DNA of 64,000 bases from an uncultured Cryomorphaceae bacterium (lineage in GTDB: Bacteria; Bacteroidota; Bacteroidia; Flavobacteriales; Schleiferiaceae): positions 62,001 through 126,000 of the forward strand of contig CAKZJV010000009.1 of the NCBI GenBank assembly GCA_937120475.1, given 5' to 3'. Below, in pieces: positions 40,056 through 49,679 of the stretch. A model generated the notes under the pieces. It was not told where the DNA came from, made no database searches, and saw only the letters and a program-made list of their open reading frames with translations. The translations under genes and the position numbers were made by a program. The number at the start of each line of letters is the position of its first letter. Position 1 is the stretch's first letter.

Positions 40056-42134
40056 TTATTCAGGATACTGGATGCGGATGTGGTAGATGTTCATCAACAT
40101 CTTTTTAAATATCTTTTTGATATCCTTGATCTCCCGCAAGGTGATCTCGGCATTCTCAAACTGCCCGCTATCCATCTGGCTGTCAATAATATTTTCCACC
40201 AGCTTATCGATCTTATCATGATCGGGTTTATCAAGACTCCGGCTGGCTGCCTCCACACTATCCGCCATCATTAAGGCAGCCGTTTCCTTGCTGAAAGGTT
40301 TAGGGCCGGGGTAATTGAATTTTTTAAGATCCACCTCTTCCTCCGGGAAGTTTTTGATGTACTGTTTGTAGAAGTACATTACGGTAGTAGTGCCATGATG
40401 GGTGCGTATAAAGTCAATCAGCACATCGGGCAGGTTATTCTTTTTGGCAATCTTAATACCCTCTTTTACGTGGCCAATAATCATTTGGGCACTTTCCTCG
40501 AAGGATAACTCATCGTGGGGATTTAACCCGGTATGTTGATTTTCAATAAAGTACATCGGGTAAGTCATTTTGCCAATATCGTGATACAAGGCACCGGTAC
40601 GCACCAATAAGGCGTTACCTTGAATACTTAATATGGCCGCCTCAGCCAGGTTAGCCACCTGTAAGGAGTGTTGAAAGGTCCCCGGGGCCTTTTGTGCCAG
40701 TTCTCTCAACAATGAATTGTTGGTGTCACTCAGTTCCAAAAGCGATACATCCGAAACAAAACCGAAAAGCTTTTCCTGGAGATAGATCAGGGGAAAAGAG
40801 ATCAATGTAAGAAAACCGTTCCCGGCAAAATAGGCGAAATTGATCATTTCAATCTGCTTTAGCGACCCCTCCTGTATAATAGCCATACTAAGGTAGGAAA
40901 GGCAATATACCGCGATGATCTTGGCGGCCGTAAAGAACAACTGCCCTCTTTTGTACAGGTTATTCACCAGGATAATGGCAAAAATCCCCGCCACAAACTG
41001 CAGAAATATAAATTCAAAGCTATTGGGTACCAGGAAACCAATAAGCAGCATCGCCACCATGTGTACAAAAAGCGCAATGCGGGTATCAAAGAAAGAGCGT
41101 ATTACAATGGGCAGTATAGGGAAAGGGGCCAGGTAAATGTATTCCACACCAAAATCCATCACCACCTTGGCCATAAATACCATCAACAACACATTCACCA
41201 GTATAAAAGTGAGTTTGGAAATGTCTTCCATAATACGCTGCCTGAACTGGTACAGGAAGAGAAAGAGCACTATAAAGAGAATACTCACCAATAATATTTG
41301 CCCGGCCAGGATGTAGTATAAACTGGCTTTAGTGGAAAAAGAGCCTTCATAAGCTTGCCTCAGGGAAGAAAGCTTGGCGTACTTTTCATCGTCCACAAGG
41401 TTCCCCTTAAAAATGACAAGCTCCCCTCTTTGCACCAAACCTTTGGTGGGAAGAATGTTATCCAATTGCGACTTCAGGTAATTATTGGTGGTAGCTTCGT
41501 CAAAAACGATGTTGTAATCCAGGTGATTGATAATTACCGCTATCAAAAGGTTGTAAACCCGCTCATTGGAAAAAGAAAGCTTATTGCGGGCGTAATCGGC
41601 AGCATCTTTAATAGTGAAAAAGTCTTCCTGAGAAACGGCCCGGCTAATTCCCTTTTCGGTTAGTAGTATTTCACCGTAGCTTTTTGCCATTTCATTATCG
41701 ATAGGCTTTAAAATACCTTTCCCGTAAAGGTGGTTAAGTACCTCCTGCCCTACCCTTAACACCTGTGTAAGCCGTGGAGTGGTTGTACCTTTAAACAAAC
41801 CCGTATCCTTAGCTATCTTCCACTTTTTGGAAAGCTCTTTTTCAAATCCCTCCAGGTTCTGCCGGGTTTCTTTTTCTTCCCTTACCAAAAATAAAGTCTT
41901 GTTGTCCCTGAGTTGCTGCCTTTCCTTTTCAATCGCCTGTTGGCTTTTTACCACCGCAAAATCAAAAGGCGCTACCAGGTTTTCGTAAAGCCAGGGCTTA
42001 CCCTTTTGAAATTCATATTTGAACTTGGCTTCACGGGGATTGAGGTAAACCACAAAACTAACCGACAGTACAAAGAGAAAAATACTGGCTAATTGTGTCT
42101 GCCGATTTTGAAGGTATAGGAGGAGTTTTTTCAT
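40056..42134 (-). CDS. PgpH-like 7TM HD-domain cyclic-di-AMP phosphodiesterase
   Basis: The protein has 692 residues. An N-terminal membrane helix is followed by an extracytoplasmic 7TMR-HDED-type domain (about 40-270), seven membrane helices (about 275-470) and a C-terminal HD domain with the metal motif ALYHDIGKM near residue 523 and a second His in RTHHGTT. This layout matches PgpH, which degrades cyclic di-AMP in Firmicutes and Bacteroidota. The nucleotide is inferred from the family. It is a single minus-strand gene between two convergent or divergent plus-strand genes. Confidence 0.9.
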   Translation of the reverse strand: MKKLLLYLQNRQTQLASIFLFVLSVSFVVYLNPREAKFKYEFQKGKPWLYENLVAPFDFAVVKSQQAIEKERQQLRDNKTLFLVREEKETRQNLEGFEKELSKKWKIAKDTGLFKGTTTPRLTQVLRVGQEVLNHLYGKGILKPIDNEMAKSYGEILLTEKGISRAVSQEDFFTIKDAADYARNKLSFSNERVYNLLIAVIINHLDYNIVFDEATTNNYLKSQLDNILPTKGLVQRGELVIFKGNLVDDEKYAKLSSLRQAYEGSFSTKASLYYILAGQILLVSILFIVLFLFLYQFRQRIMEDISKLTFILVNVLLMVFMAKVVMDFGVEYIYLAPFPILPIVIRSFFDTRIALFVHMVAMLLIGFLVPNSFEFIFLQFVAGIFAIILVNNLYKRGQLFFTAAKIIAVYCLSYLSMAIIQEGSLKQIEMINFAYFAGNGFLTLISFPLIYLQEKLFGFVSDVSLLELSDTNNSLLRELAQKAPGTFQHSLQVANLAEAAILSIQGNALLVRTGALYHDIGKMTYPMYFIENQHTGLNPHDELSFEESAQMIIGHVKEGIKIAKKNNLPDVLIDFIRTHHGTTTVMYFYKQYIKNFPEEEVDLKKFNYPGPKPFSKETAALMMADSVEAASRSLDKPDHDKIDKLVENIIDSQMDSGQFENAEITLREIKDIKKIFKKMLMNIYHIRIQYPE

Positions 42135-42247
42135 TTTGCGATTTGCGCGAATTCAAAAATAGCTATAAACCCACGTCCCGCAAATTCGCCCAATTTTTCT
42201 GTATTTTCGCCCAGTAATCTTAGGTAAAAACAAAAAAGATCCACAAT

Positions 42248-43426
42248 ATGAGAGATGTAGTAATTGTTTCCGCTGTAAGAACCGCTATCGGTGGCTTTTT
42301 GGGAACTTTATCTACCACCCCGGCCACCAAACTGGGGTCAATAGCCATTAAAGGAGCCCTGGATAAAATTCAATTAGACCCTAATGAAGTGCAGGAGGTT
42401 TTAATGGGTAACGTTATGCAAGCCAATAATGGTCAGGCTCCCGCCCGCCAGGCAGCATTGGGTGCAGGGCTAAGCGATACCGTACCTTGTACTACTGTTA
42501 ATAAGGTATGCTCCAGTGGAATGAAGGCCATTATGCAGGCCGCACAAGCCATTCGCTGTGGAGATGCTGATGTTATTGTAGCCGGAGGAATGGAAAATAT
42601 GAGCATGGTGCCGCACTACGTAGCCAATAGCCGTACCGGTCAAAAGCTGGGTGAAATTAAAATGATTGATGGCTTGCTTCGCGATGGTCTTACGGATGTT
42701 TATAACGATATGCACATGGGTAACTGCGCTGAATTGTGTGCCCGCGATATGAATTTCAGCCGTGAAGAACAGGATGAGTTTGCCATACAAAGTTATAAAA
42801 GGAGTGCGGATGCCTGGGAAAACGGACGCTTTAAAGAAGAAGTGGTTCCGGTGGAAATACCGCAACGCAAAGGTGATCCTGTTTTATTTGCAGAAGACGA
42901 AGATTTCAGAAAGGTGAACTTCGATAAGATTCCACAGCTTCGCCCGGTGTTTGATAAAGAAGGTAGTGTAACTGCGGCTAATGCCTCCAACCTTAATGAT
43001 GGCGCAGCGGCCCTGGTTTTGATGAGTGCCGAAAAAGCCCAAGCCCTCGGCCTAAAACCTTTGGCACGAATTGTTTCCTATGCCGATGCTGCACAGGCTT
43101 CAGAGTGGTTCACCACTTCACCGGCCAAAGCCGTTCCACTGGCCATTGAAAAAGGTGGTCTTAAGAAAGAAGATATCGAATATTACGAATTGAATGAAGC
43201 CTTTTCGGTAGTGGGTCTTGCCAATATGAAAATTCTGGGTATCAGTAACTCTCAAACCAATGTAAACGGTGGGGCCGTATCTATCGGTCACCCGCTGGGA
43301 GCCAGTGGTGCACGTATAGTGGTTACCTTACTGAATGTGTTAAAACAGAATAACGCCAAATACGGTGCAGCCGGTATTTGCAATGGTGGTGGCGGTGCCT
43401 CGGCCCTGGTAATAGAAAACCTCTAA
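42248..43426 (+). CDS. Acetyl-CoA C-acyltransferase (thiolase)
   Basis: The protein has 392 residues. The acyl-accepting Cys lies in NKVCSSGMKA (near residue 88), and the base pair of the second active site is in GHPLGASGAR with the C-terminal CNGGGGAS. It matches biosynthetic or degradative thiolases of the AtoB/FadA group and condenses or cleaves acetyl-CoA units. Its direction cannot be read from the sequence. It is the first gene of a plus-strand cluster with the NlpC/P60 and UmuD genes, with a gap of 21 bases to the next gene. Confidence 0.93.
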   Translation: MRDVVIVSAVRTAIGGFLGTLSTTPATKLGSIAIKGALDKIQLDPNEVQEVLMGNVMQANNGQAPARQAALGAGLSDTVPCTTVNKVCSSGMKAIMQAAQAIRCGDADVIVAGGMENMSMVPHYVANSRTGQKLGEIKMIDGLLRDGLTDVYNDMHMGNCAELCARDMNFSREEQDEFAIQSYKRSADAWENGRFKEEVVPVEIPQRKGDPVLFAEDEDFRKVNFDKIPQLRPVFDKEGSVTAANASNLNDGAAALVLMSAEKAQALGLKPLARIVSYADAAQASEWFTTSPAKAVPLAIEKGGLKKEDIEYYELNEAFSVVGLANMKILGISNSQTNVNGGAVSIGHPLGASGARIVVTLLNVLKQNNAKYGAAGICNGGGGASALVIENL

Positions 43427-43447
43427 TCACAGCTAACACAGCACTTC

Positions 43448-44224
43448 ATGCAATACGGGGTTTGTAGCCTTAGTGTTATTCCCATGCGGTCCGAAGCTGA
43501 TGACCGATCTGAAATGACCAACCAGGTACTTTTCGGAGAGGTTTTTCAGGTTTTAGAGCAACGTAAAAAATGGTCCCGTATCCGGTTGGCGCACGACCGT
43601 TATGAAGGCTGGGTGGATAATAAGCAGTGGCACCTGGTAAGCGAAGACTTTTTTAAGAACATTCAGAGTACTCAAAGTCCGGTTTCCACGGAAATGATTG
43701 AGATTATTTCACACCCTGATTCGGGTAGTTTTTACCCGGTATTATTAGGTTCGGTATTGCCAGGTATCGATAAGGGCGGTAAGGTGGACCTGGAATTTAC
43801 CTACTTTGATTTTATGGGGCCGTTTTCCAAAAAACCGGAAACGCGTACCCACCTGGTAGAGTTTGCCTATCAATACCTCAACGCTCCCTACCTTTGGGGA
43901 GGCCGTACCCCACTGGGTATCGACTGTTCCGGGTTTACCCAAATGGTTTATCGCCTAGCGGGTTATTCCCTGCCTCGTGATTCGGCAGAACAGGCTGCTC
44001 ATGGTATCACCCTCAGTTTTATTGAAGAGTCGGAACCCGGGGATTTGGCTTTTTTCGATAATGAAGAAGGAACCATTACGCACGTAGGCATCATATTGAG
44101 TGATAATTATATTATTCATGCCTCTGGTAAAGTGCGCTTGGATCGCCTCGATCAAACCGGTATCTTTAATGCGGAGCAAAGAGCACATACGCATAAGCTT
44201 CGTGTGATCAAAAAGATCATTTGA
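43448..44224 (+). CDS. NlpC/P60 peptidoglycan peptidase with SH3b domain
   Basis: The protein has 258 residues. Residues about 10-75 resemble a bacterial SH3 domain (FGEVFQVLEQRKKWSRIRL). The C-terminal C40 peptidase has its catalytic Cys in GIDCSGFTQM, its His in ITHVGIILS and a third residue in YIIHASG. It cleaves peptide cross-links or stem peptides of peptidoglycan. No signal peptide is seen, so export or action during wall recycling in the cytosol remains open. It lies between thiolase and umuD. Confidence 0.9.
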   Translation: MQYGVCSLSVIPMRSEADDRSEMTNQVLFGEVFQVLEQRKKWSRIRLAHDRYEGWVDNKQWHLVSEDFFKNIQSTQSPVSTEMIEIISHPDSGSFYPVLLGSVLPGIDKGGKVDLEFTYFDFMGPFSKKPETRTHLVEFAYQYLNAPYLWGGRTPLGIDCSGFTQMVYRLAGYSLPRDSAEQAAHGITLSFIEESEPGDLAFFDNEEGTITHVGIILSDNYIIHASGKVRLDRLDQTGIFNAEQRAHTHKLRVIKKII

Positions 44225-44256
44225 GCGTTGACTCCTTTGTCAAATTCTATCGATCG

Positions 44257-44685
44257 ATGAAAGTAAATGAAATTATACCCCTGGATGGGGAAGGCGGTTT
44301 GCCTATTCCCTTTTTTGATATGACCGTAGCAGCGGGTGACCCCTCCTACGTATCGCAGGCGTTCCAGAATACCATTAATATTAATGAAGAGCTCATCCGT
44401 AACAAAAAATCTACTTTTTGCGTACGGGTAAACGGCCAAAGTATGATTGATGCCGGTATTGACGATGGGGATCTTTTAATTGTGGATCGCGAGCTGGAAC
44501 CGGAAAATAACAATGTGGTACTGGCGGTAATTAATGGGGATTACACCGTTAAACGCCTGTATAAGAGTGGTAAGGAGCTTTTTTTACAACCCGCCAATAA
44601 AGATTACAATCCCATCAAAATTACACCATTCATGGATTTTCGCTTATGGGGTGTGGTTACCGGGGTTATTAAAAAATTGATCTGA
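44257..44685 (+). CDS. umuD: UmuD-like S24 self-cleaving protease
   Basis: The protein has 142 residues from ATG 44257. The catalytic Ser62 lies in NGQSMIDAG and Lys99 in DYTVKRL, with a likely self-cleavage site at Ala26-Gly27 (VAAGDPSY). These positions match UmuD of E. coli (S60, K97, cleavage near residue 24) with an offset of two. There is no N-terminal helix-turn-helix, so it is not LexA. UmuD is cleaved on RecA filaments and forms part of DNA polymerase V. No umuC gene follows, and a strong terminator lies 14 bases downstream. An upstream TTG start (44221) is less likely because it overlaps the NlpC stop. Confidence 0.85.
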   Translation: MKVNEIIPLDGEGGLPIPFFDMTVAAGDPSYVSQAFQNTININEELIRNKKSTFCVRVNGQSMIDAGIDDGDLLIVDRELEPENNNVVLAVINGDYTVKRLYKSGKELFLQPANKDYNPIKITPFMDFRLWGVVTGVIKKLI

Positions 44686-44699
44686 GCTTTATTGATATT

Positions 44700-44739
44700 A
44701 AACAACGAGGCCGCGCCAATTGGCGCGGCCTCGTTGTTT
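44700..44739. terminator. Bidirectional terminator (perfect 40-base palindrome)
   Basis: AAACAACGAGGCCGCGCC and GGCGCGGCCTCGTTGTTT flank an AATT centre, forming an 18-base perfect stem. A T run follows on both strands. It separates the convergent umuD and OmpA genes and can end both transcripts. Confidence 0.9.
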
Positions 44740-44753
44740 AAGTGAGCTTAGAA

Positions 44754-45596
44754 TTATTGATTATTGGTAGAGGTCTCAGCCTCACCACTGAGTATTTTAA
44801 AGAGCTCCTCCAGTTTTGGCGTTAATACAATTTCTGTACGCCTGTTACGGGAACGGCCCTCTTTAGTTTCGTTGGTAGCCACCGGATTATATTTACTCAT
44901 ACCCGAAGCGGTTAAACGTTCTCCGGAAATGCTATAATCATCGGTTAACAAACGGGTTATGGTAGTGGCACGGGCCGTACTCAATTCCCAGTTATCGGAA
45001 TATTTAGCGGTATTGATCGGCACATCGTCTGTATGTCCAACTACTTCAATACTGATTTTCGAATTCTTCTGAAGAACTTCGGCCACCTTTCCAATGGCTT
45101 GCTTACCTTCCTTATTCAATTGGGCACTGCCGGAAGGAAAAAGAAGCTTATCGCTAAGTGAAACATATACCTTACCATTCTTTACCTCTACGCTTAAATC
45201 CTCGGCATCGAAATTTACCAGGGCATCAGCCACGGTTTGCCGCAAATTATTTACAATTTCCTGTTGACGGTCCAAACGATCCTGCAAAGCGCGAAGGCGT
45301 TGAGCTCTCAGTTGTAATGCCTGGTCTTTCTCGCTAAGTTCAGAACCCTGCTTTTGCAGTTGGGCCATCATAGCAGCCTTTTGATCTTCGGTCATATCCT
45401 TGTACTTGGCAAACTGCGAAGTACTTCTCTCCAAATCAGTCCTTAGTTCTGCCACGGTATTTTGGCATTGAGTACTGTCCTGCTGCAAACGATCAATGCG
45501 ATCCTGGGCAGCCACGTATTTTTTCTTGGAAACGCAAGAAGTTCCAAGGCCGGCTATCAAAATAGCCATTGTTAATTGTAGTGCGATTTTTTTCAT
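44754..45596 (-). CDS. OmpA-family peptidoglycan-binding lipoprotein
   Basis: The protein has 280 residues. A lipoprotein signal ends in AGLGTSCVS (lipid Cys near residue 21). A long coiled coil (about 25-125) is followed by an OmpA/MotB peptidoglycan-binding domain (about 145-260), with EVVGHTDDVPINTAKYSDNWELSTARA in part and SRNRRTEIVL. It should tether the outer membrane to the cell wall. It faces umuD across the bidirectional terminator. Confidence 0.9.
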   Translation of the reverse strand: MKKIALQLTMAILIAGLGTSCVSKKKYVAAQDRIDRLQQDSTQCQNTVAELRTDLERSTSQFAKYKDMTEDQKAAMMAQLQKQGSELSEKDQALQLRAQRLRALQDRLDRQQEIVNNLRQTVADALVNFDAEDLSVEVKNGKVYVSLSDKLLFPSGSAQLNKEGKQAIGKVAEVLQKNSKISIEVVGHTDDVPINTAKYSDNWELSTARATTITRLLTDDYSISGERLTASGMSKYNPVATNETKEGRSRNRRTEIVLTPKLEELFKILSGEAETSTNNQ

Positions 45597-46039
45597 GGTG
45601 AGTGTTATGGATTGTGAAACATTATAAGTTTTTACCTACAAACATTGTTTTGCTAAAAGTTTGCCAAAGCCTCTGAACTCTGAAATTGCCGGTATAACGC
45701 AGGTTGTTCGTAGAAAAAGTCCACAGTTTGGGAGGGCGGCTTTTCATTTAGGTTATCAAAACCGTTCAAAATGAAAAGGAAAAAGGTCAAATAGCTGATT
45801 TCAGGCGCGCTTACTAACTAGACTCCTTCTAAATTAGGACTTATCCTGAAGATGTTCCTTACAATGCTTTAAAAGCTCATTATCCTGACTGATAATCCAA
45901 TATATTATCCTAAATCCTCCTAAAAAGATAAATACCCACCAATGCCTGAATTCATAAACCATTGGTAACATTGACTTTATGTTTATAAATCTCCTATCTT
46001 AGATTCATAAGTTCATTTACATTTTAAAACGCAAATACC
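45597..46039. other. 443-base intergenic region
   Basis: No gene or clear RNA is seen. The right end carries TAGATTCATAAGTTCA (46000-46015), which resembles the leader of the large T9SS cargo gene at 33437-33456. It probably holds the divergent promoters of the OmpA lipoprotein and the FG-GAP cargo gene. Confidence 0.4.
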
Positions 46040-47557
46040 ATGAAACAACTACTACTCTCTGGAGTATTGGCGTTTTTTTCAATTTCCAGCTTCGCGCAAA
46101 GCGAAAGCATTGTATTGGAAGAAATACCAAATCCTGATCCGCATCGCTATGCCAATTTCGGATCAGACTTACTCGTAAATCAGAATCAGGCCATTGTACT
46201 GGCCAAGGGTTATTCTGAAGGTCTTCGAAGCAATGGTGCCTTTTACGTTTACACGAATGAAGGCAACGGAGCGTGGCAACTCTCTCAAAAAGTGGTGCAT
46301 ACCAGCACTACCCCGGTAACCGAATGGTTTGGCAGCAGTGCCGCTGCAGATAGAGATTTCCTTCTGATTGGTGCGCACAATGCACGCCAGTCTAAAGAAG
46401 AGGCTTATCCTGCCGGAGCTGCCTTTATGTACCACCGCAACGCCAACGGAAAATGGGAGCTGAGCCAAAGGCTTTCCATTTTACCCGGTGAAGATGCCAA
46501 AGGTCAACAATTCGGTATGCAAGTAGCTCTTAAAGGTAACCATGCCGCTGTATTGGCTGGCGCCTCCGAAGAAGTTTATCTTTTCGAAAAACAAGGTACC
46601 AGCTGGAGTTTTACTCAAAAGATTTCCGGAGCTGATTACTTGCGTAAGGATGGTTTTAAACCAGACTTCGGAGTATCCCTCGCTATTGAAGGTGATTACC
46701 TGTACGTAGGTGCCTCTACGGATGACTCGGATACCTACGGTTCACAGATTAAACCCAGAAGTGGTGCGGTGTATGTATTCAAAAATTCAGGTAAAAACTG
46801 GACTCTCGACCAAAAAATAACGCAACCCGCCAGAGAGGCACAAGCCTACTTCGGAACGAATATCAATGTTTCCGGTAATTTAATGTTGGTTAGTTCCCAG
46901 GAAGACCGCCAGGGAGTTGTGGAAATTTTTCAGCGTAATAATGAAGGAATATGGAACTTCATTCAAAAGCTTACTCCCACGCAGCGCAAGGCCATTGACC
47001 GTTTCGGAGCCAATATGGCCATTGATGGAAATCTTATAGCCGTATCCGCCCCTAATTATGAAGTTTCGGGGGTGATGAATGCCGGAGCCGTTTTCATTTA
47101 CAAAAAAGACAATACTACCGGCCACTGGCTGGCGGAGGATGTAATTACTTCTCCCAATCCGGTTAGCTCCGAAAGAATGGGTAGTGTACACCTTAAGGAT
47201 GGTATCGTAATGGTGGGTATGCCCTCCGGCAGTACTTCTACTGAAAAATATACTGGCACGGTTTACAGCAGCAGCCTCCCTTTCAGTTCACAGGAAATAG
47301 GCGATGACAGTGGGCAATCTTTAAGATTGTATCCCAACCCTGCCACTACCACATTTACACTCCAGTACATTGCTGGTACCGAAAAGATTGAAAGCATACA
47401 GGTATTCGATTACTCCGGACGTCCGTTCGATGTGAATTTCGATGAGGAAATGAATACTGCCGATATCAGCGGTCTTTCTGCCGGAGTGTACCTGCTTAGG
47501 GTACAGTTGGAAAATGGTGAGGTACTCGCACGTGAATTCACGGTAGATTCTCATTAA
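46040..47557 (+). CDS. T9SS-secreted FG-GAP-like beta-propeller protein
   Basis: The protein has 505 residues. A signal peptide (LLSGVLAFFSISSFAQ) is followed by about seven repeats of the FG-GAP type, such as FGSDLLVNQNQAIVLAKG, FGVSLAIEGDYLYVGA and FGANMAIDGNLIAVSAP, which should form an integrin-like propeller. The last 75 residues are a Por-type sorting domain (LYPNPATTTFTLQY and AGVYLLRVQLENGEVLAREF). It is exported by type IX secretion. Binding or adhesion is the likely role. It precedes the CxxCH protein by 66 bases and may be co-transcribed with it. Confidence 0.88.
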   Translation: MKQLLLSGVLAFFSISSFAQSESIVLEEIPNPDPHRYANFGSDLLVNQNQAIVLAKGYSEGLRSNGAFYVYTNEGNGAWQLSQKVVHTSTTPVTEWFGSSAAADRDFLLIGAHNARQSKEEAYPAGAAFMYHRNANGKWELSQRLSILPGEDAKGQQFGMQVALKGNHAAVLAGASEEVYLFEKQGTSWSFTQKISGADYLRKDGFKPDFGVSLAIEGDYLYVGASTDDSDTYGSQIKPRSGAVYVFKNSGKNWTLDQKITQPAREAQAYFGTNINVSGNLMLVSSQEDRQGVVEIFQRNNEGIWNFIQKLTPTQRKAIDRFGANMAIDGNLIAVSAPNYEVSGVMNAGAVFIYKKDNTTGHWLAEDVITSPNPVSSERMGSVHLKDGIVMVGMPSGSTSTEKYTGTVYSSSLPFSSQEIGDDSGQSLRLYPNPATTTFTLQYIAGTEKIESIQVFDYSGRPFDVNFDEEMNTADISGLSAGVYLLRVQLENGEVLAREFTVDSH

Positions 47558-47623
47558 TCTGAAGAGGGGACTCTTTCACAACTGAAGTTTCCCAAATCAT
47601 ATTAACCCAAAAAACTTTTAAAA

Positions 47624-49525
47624 ATGATCCGAAAAGGTATAATAAGCCTGTTTTTATCAGGCTTGGTGCTCATCGCGTTTTATCGTGGAGTACTCATAAA
47701 CGAAATAGAAGAGGCACAGGTAAATCCTGAATTTGCACAAAAAGCTTCCGTAGCGGACAATATCGCTGTGGAATTCTTCTCAGCCCCTACGCCCGCTGGC
47801 GAAACCATGCGCTACCTGGTTACCATTACCGACCCTGCTGTTAATACACCCTACCATGCTCTTTATGTTGATGGTGTTAAAGTAGTATTGCGCGATGACG
47901 GTGAAGGAGCCGATGATATTGCCGATGATAACATTTACTCTGTATATGGTAGTGAAGACATGCAACTCTTTACCCAGGAAATGCAAAGCCGTAGAGACCT
48001 GATAGTAAGTGGCGCAGCTTCGATGTTTACAAGCGGAAGAAGTGTTATTGACCCTAGCAGCAGCCTGTTAGACGATGTTGAACAGACTGACTTCAGTAAT
48101 CTTACGCTCGATGTACCTTTCAGTGTACCTGCGAGATTATTCGGGCCGGTGGTATCCAGCGGAGGTACCGGTAACAAAGTAAGTGGTGTTACAGCAGGCC
48201 CCCCTGTTTTAATTGACCACTCTTTGATGATAACCGATCCCAGCGTAATTGAAGATCCTACCCGCACTTACGATCCTTGTACCGGTGGTAATCCCAACGG
48301 GATATGGACGTTCTGGGAAATCATGCGGCAGATGGCCTCTCCCAATCCGGGTGCCATTGCTACCGATATCCAAACTTCTGACTTTATATTACAGTGGTTG
48401 GATAACTGGACCTTTACACAAGTGATCAATGGAGATCAGGTGGATGATCGTCCTCAAGTTTCTACCATTGTTCAAAGCTGGGAACAATTTCCAGGGGGTC
48501 CGCTCGATTTCAAATTGACTCCTTTTAAATTAATTGGTATTGTAAACCGAATTGACCTAAGAGGAAACACCGGTTACAGCCTCAGTGATGCCGGTGAAGT
48601 TCGTTTTGTTTTCCAATTACTGGACAATAATGGCTGCTTCCCCGAGCGCTTCCTCACCATTTTGGAATACGGTATTAATATGAGTGATTGTGCTGATTTA
48701 CATGGTTATGCCTTAAAATGGGCTGATCTTAGCACCATGGCCTTAGGTAGTCCTTCCTATAATATGGCGTTGGAAGATTTGACCAAGGAAGTAATTCTTT
48801 GCGGCAAAAATCCGGCTAAGCCTAATGAAAACTGTATCAACCAGGTTAGAACTAATGAAATTACCATTGACAATGGAAACGGTTGGAGGTTGAACGAATT
48901 CCATCTATTAGCTACGGGCGGACACCTGGAAATGGGTACAGTAGTTCGCAATCCTGAAATCGAATATAACCGTCACGTATTACCTCCGGGATCACTCAAC
49001 CCGGGTAAAATTGCCGATCTGGCAGCCTGGGCCAATGCCAATGCTGCACAGATCAAAGACGATTCCTATGATGTACCGCTGATCCACCCCTTCAGCGGAG
49101 CTACCTTTTTGGGAGCTAAATCCATTACCGGGGGTAATCCAAACCACTTCTGGGATGCGGACCCGGTGGGTAGCGGTAATGAGATTGTTAATGATACCGT
49201 AAGGCACCTCTTTTCACTCAATACCTGTGGTGGTTGCCACGGTGGAGAATCCCGTCAGGGTGGTCCACTGGCTTTCACACACATGGAGCTCGTGGGTATG
49301 TTTCCCGCTGCTGTACAACTCTCTGATTTCCTTACCGGAGGCCCCGGAGGTACGGTACCCGACCCGGCTGGCCGAGGTGTTACCTGGAACTTCAATGACT
49401 TGCTTCGCAGGCAAGTTGATTTCCAGGACTTTGTGGATAACGGCTGTACAAAAACCCCTAAAGTTACCCGGGTAGGTAGCATTGGTCGGGCCCTCGCTGC
49501 CAGCCCATTGCGAATGTCACATTGA
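47624..49525 (+). CDS. Exported CxxCH (possible c-type cytochrome) protein
   Basis: The protein has 633 residues with an N-terminal membrane/signal helix (IISLFLSGLVLIAFYRG). Near residue 535 lies NTCGGCHGGESRQGG, a single CxxCH haem-binding motif, followed by FTHMELVG, which could give an axial Met. The large N-terminal part has no recognised domain; LIGIVNRIDLRG and FRFVFQLLDN-type stretches resemble uncharacterised secreted proteins of several bacterial phyla. No Por sorting domain is seen, so it is probably periplasmic or membrane-anchored. Covalent haem attachment is inferred from the motif only. Confidence 0.6.
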   Translation: MIRKGIISLFLSGLVLIAFYRGVLINEIEEAQVNPEFAQKASVADNIAVEFFSAPTPAGETMRYLVTITDPAVNTPYHALYVDGVKVVLRDDGEGADDIADDNIYSVYGSEDMQLFTQEMQSRRDLIVSGAASMFTSGRSVIDPSSSLLDDVEQTDFSNLTLDVPFSVPARLFGPVVSSGGTGNKVSGVTAGPPVLIDHSLMITDPSVIEDPTRTYDPCTGGNPNGIWTFWEIMRQMASPNPGAIATDIQTSDFILQWLDNWTFTQVINGDQVDDRPQVSTIVQSWEQFPGGPLDFKLTPFKLIGIVNRIDLRGNTGYSLSDAGEVRFVFQLLDNNGCFPERFLTILEYGINMSDCADLHGYALKWADLSTMALGSPSYNMALEDLTKEVILCGKNPAKPNENCINQVRTNEITIDNGNGWRLNEFHLLATGGHLEMGTVVRNPEIEYNRHVLPPGSLNPGKIADLAAWANANAAQIKDDSYDVPLIHPFSGATFLGAKSITGGNPNHFWDADPVGSGNEIVNDTVRHLFSLNTCGGCHGGESRQGGPLAFTHMELVGMFPAAVQLSDFLTGGPGGTVPDPAGRGVTWNFNDLLRRQVDFQDFVDNGCTKTPKVTRVGSIGRALAASPLRMSH

Positions 49526-49546
49526 TAATCTTACAGATTTTATTGC

Positions 49547-49580
49547 AAAAGGGCAGCTACAAAGCCGCCCTTTTTCTTTT
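49547..49580 (+). terminator. Terminator after the CxxCH gene
   Basis: AAAGGGC and GCCCTTT enclose a GC/GC inner pair and a short loop, followed by a T-rich tail. It lies about 20 bases after the stop. Confidence 0.75.
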
Positions 49581-49640
49581 TAATCCTTTTGCCCATCGTG
49601 CATTTCAAAACCGCACCGCAACGATTGAAGCAGGGCACAA

Positions 49641-49673
49641 CAAAAAAAGCAGCCCATAATGGGTTGCTTTTTT
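49641..49673 (-). terminator. Terminator of tRNA-Ser (TGA)
   Basis: On the minus strand AAAGCAACCCA and TGGGCTGCTTT form a stem with one mismatch and a short loop, followed by TTTTTTTGTTG. It lies a few bases after the tRNA 3' end. Confidence 0.85.
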
Positions 49674-49679
49674 AGGCTG

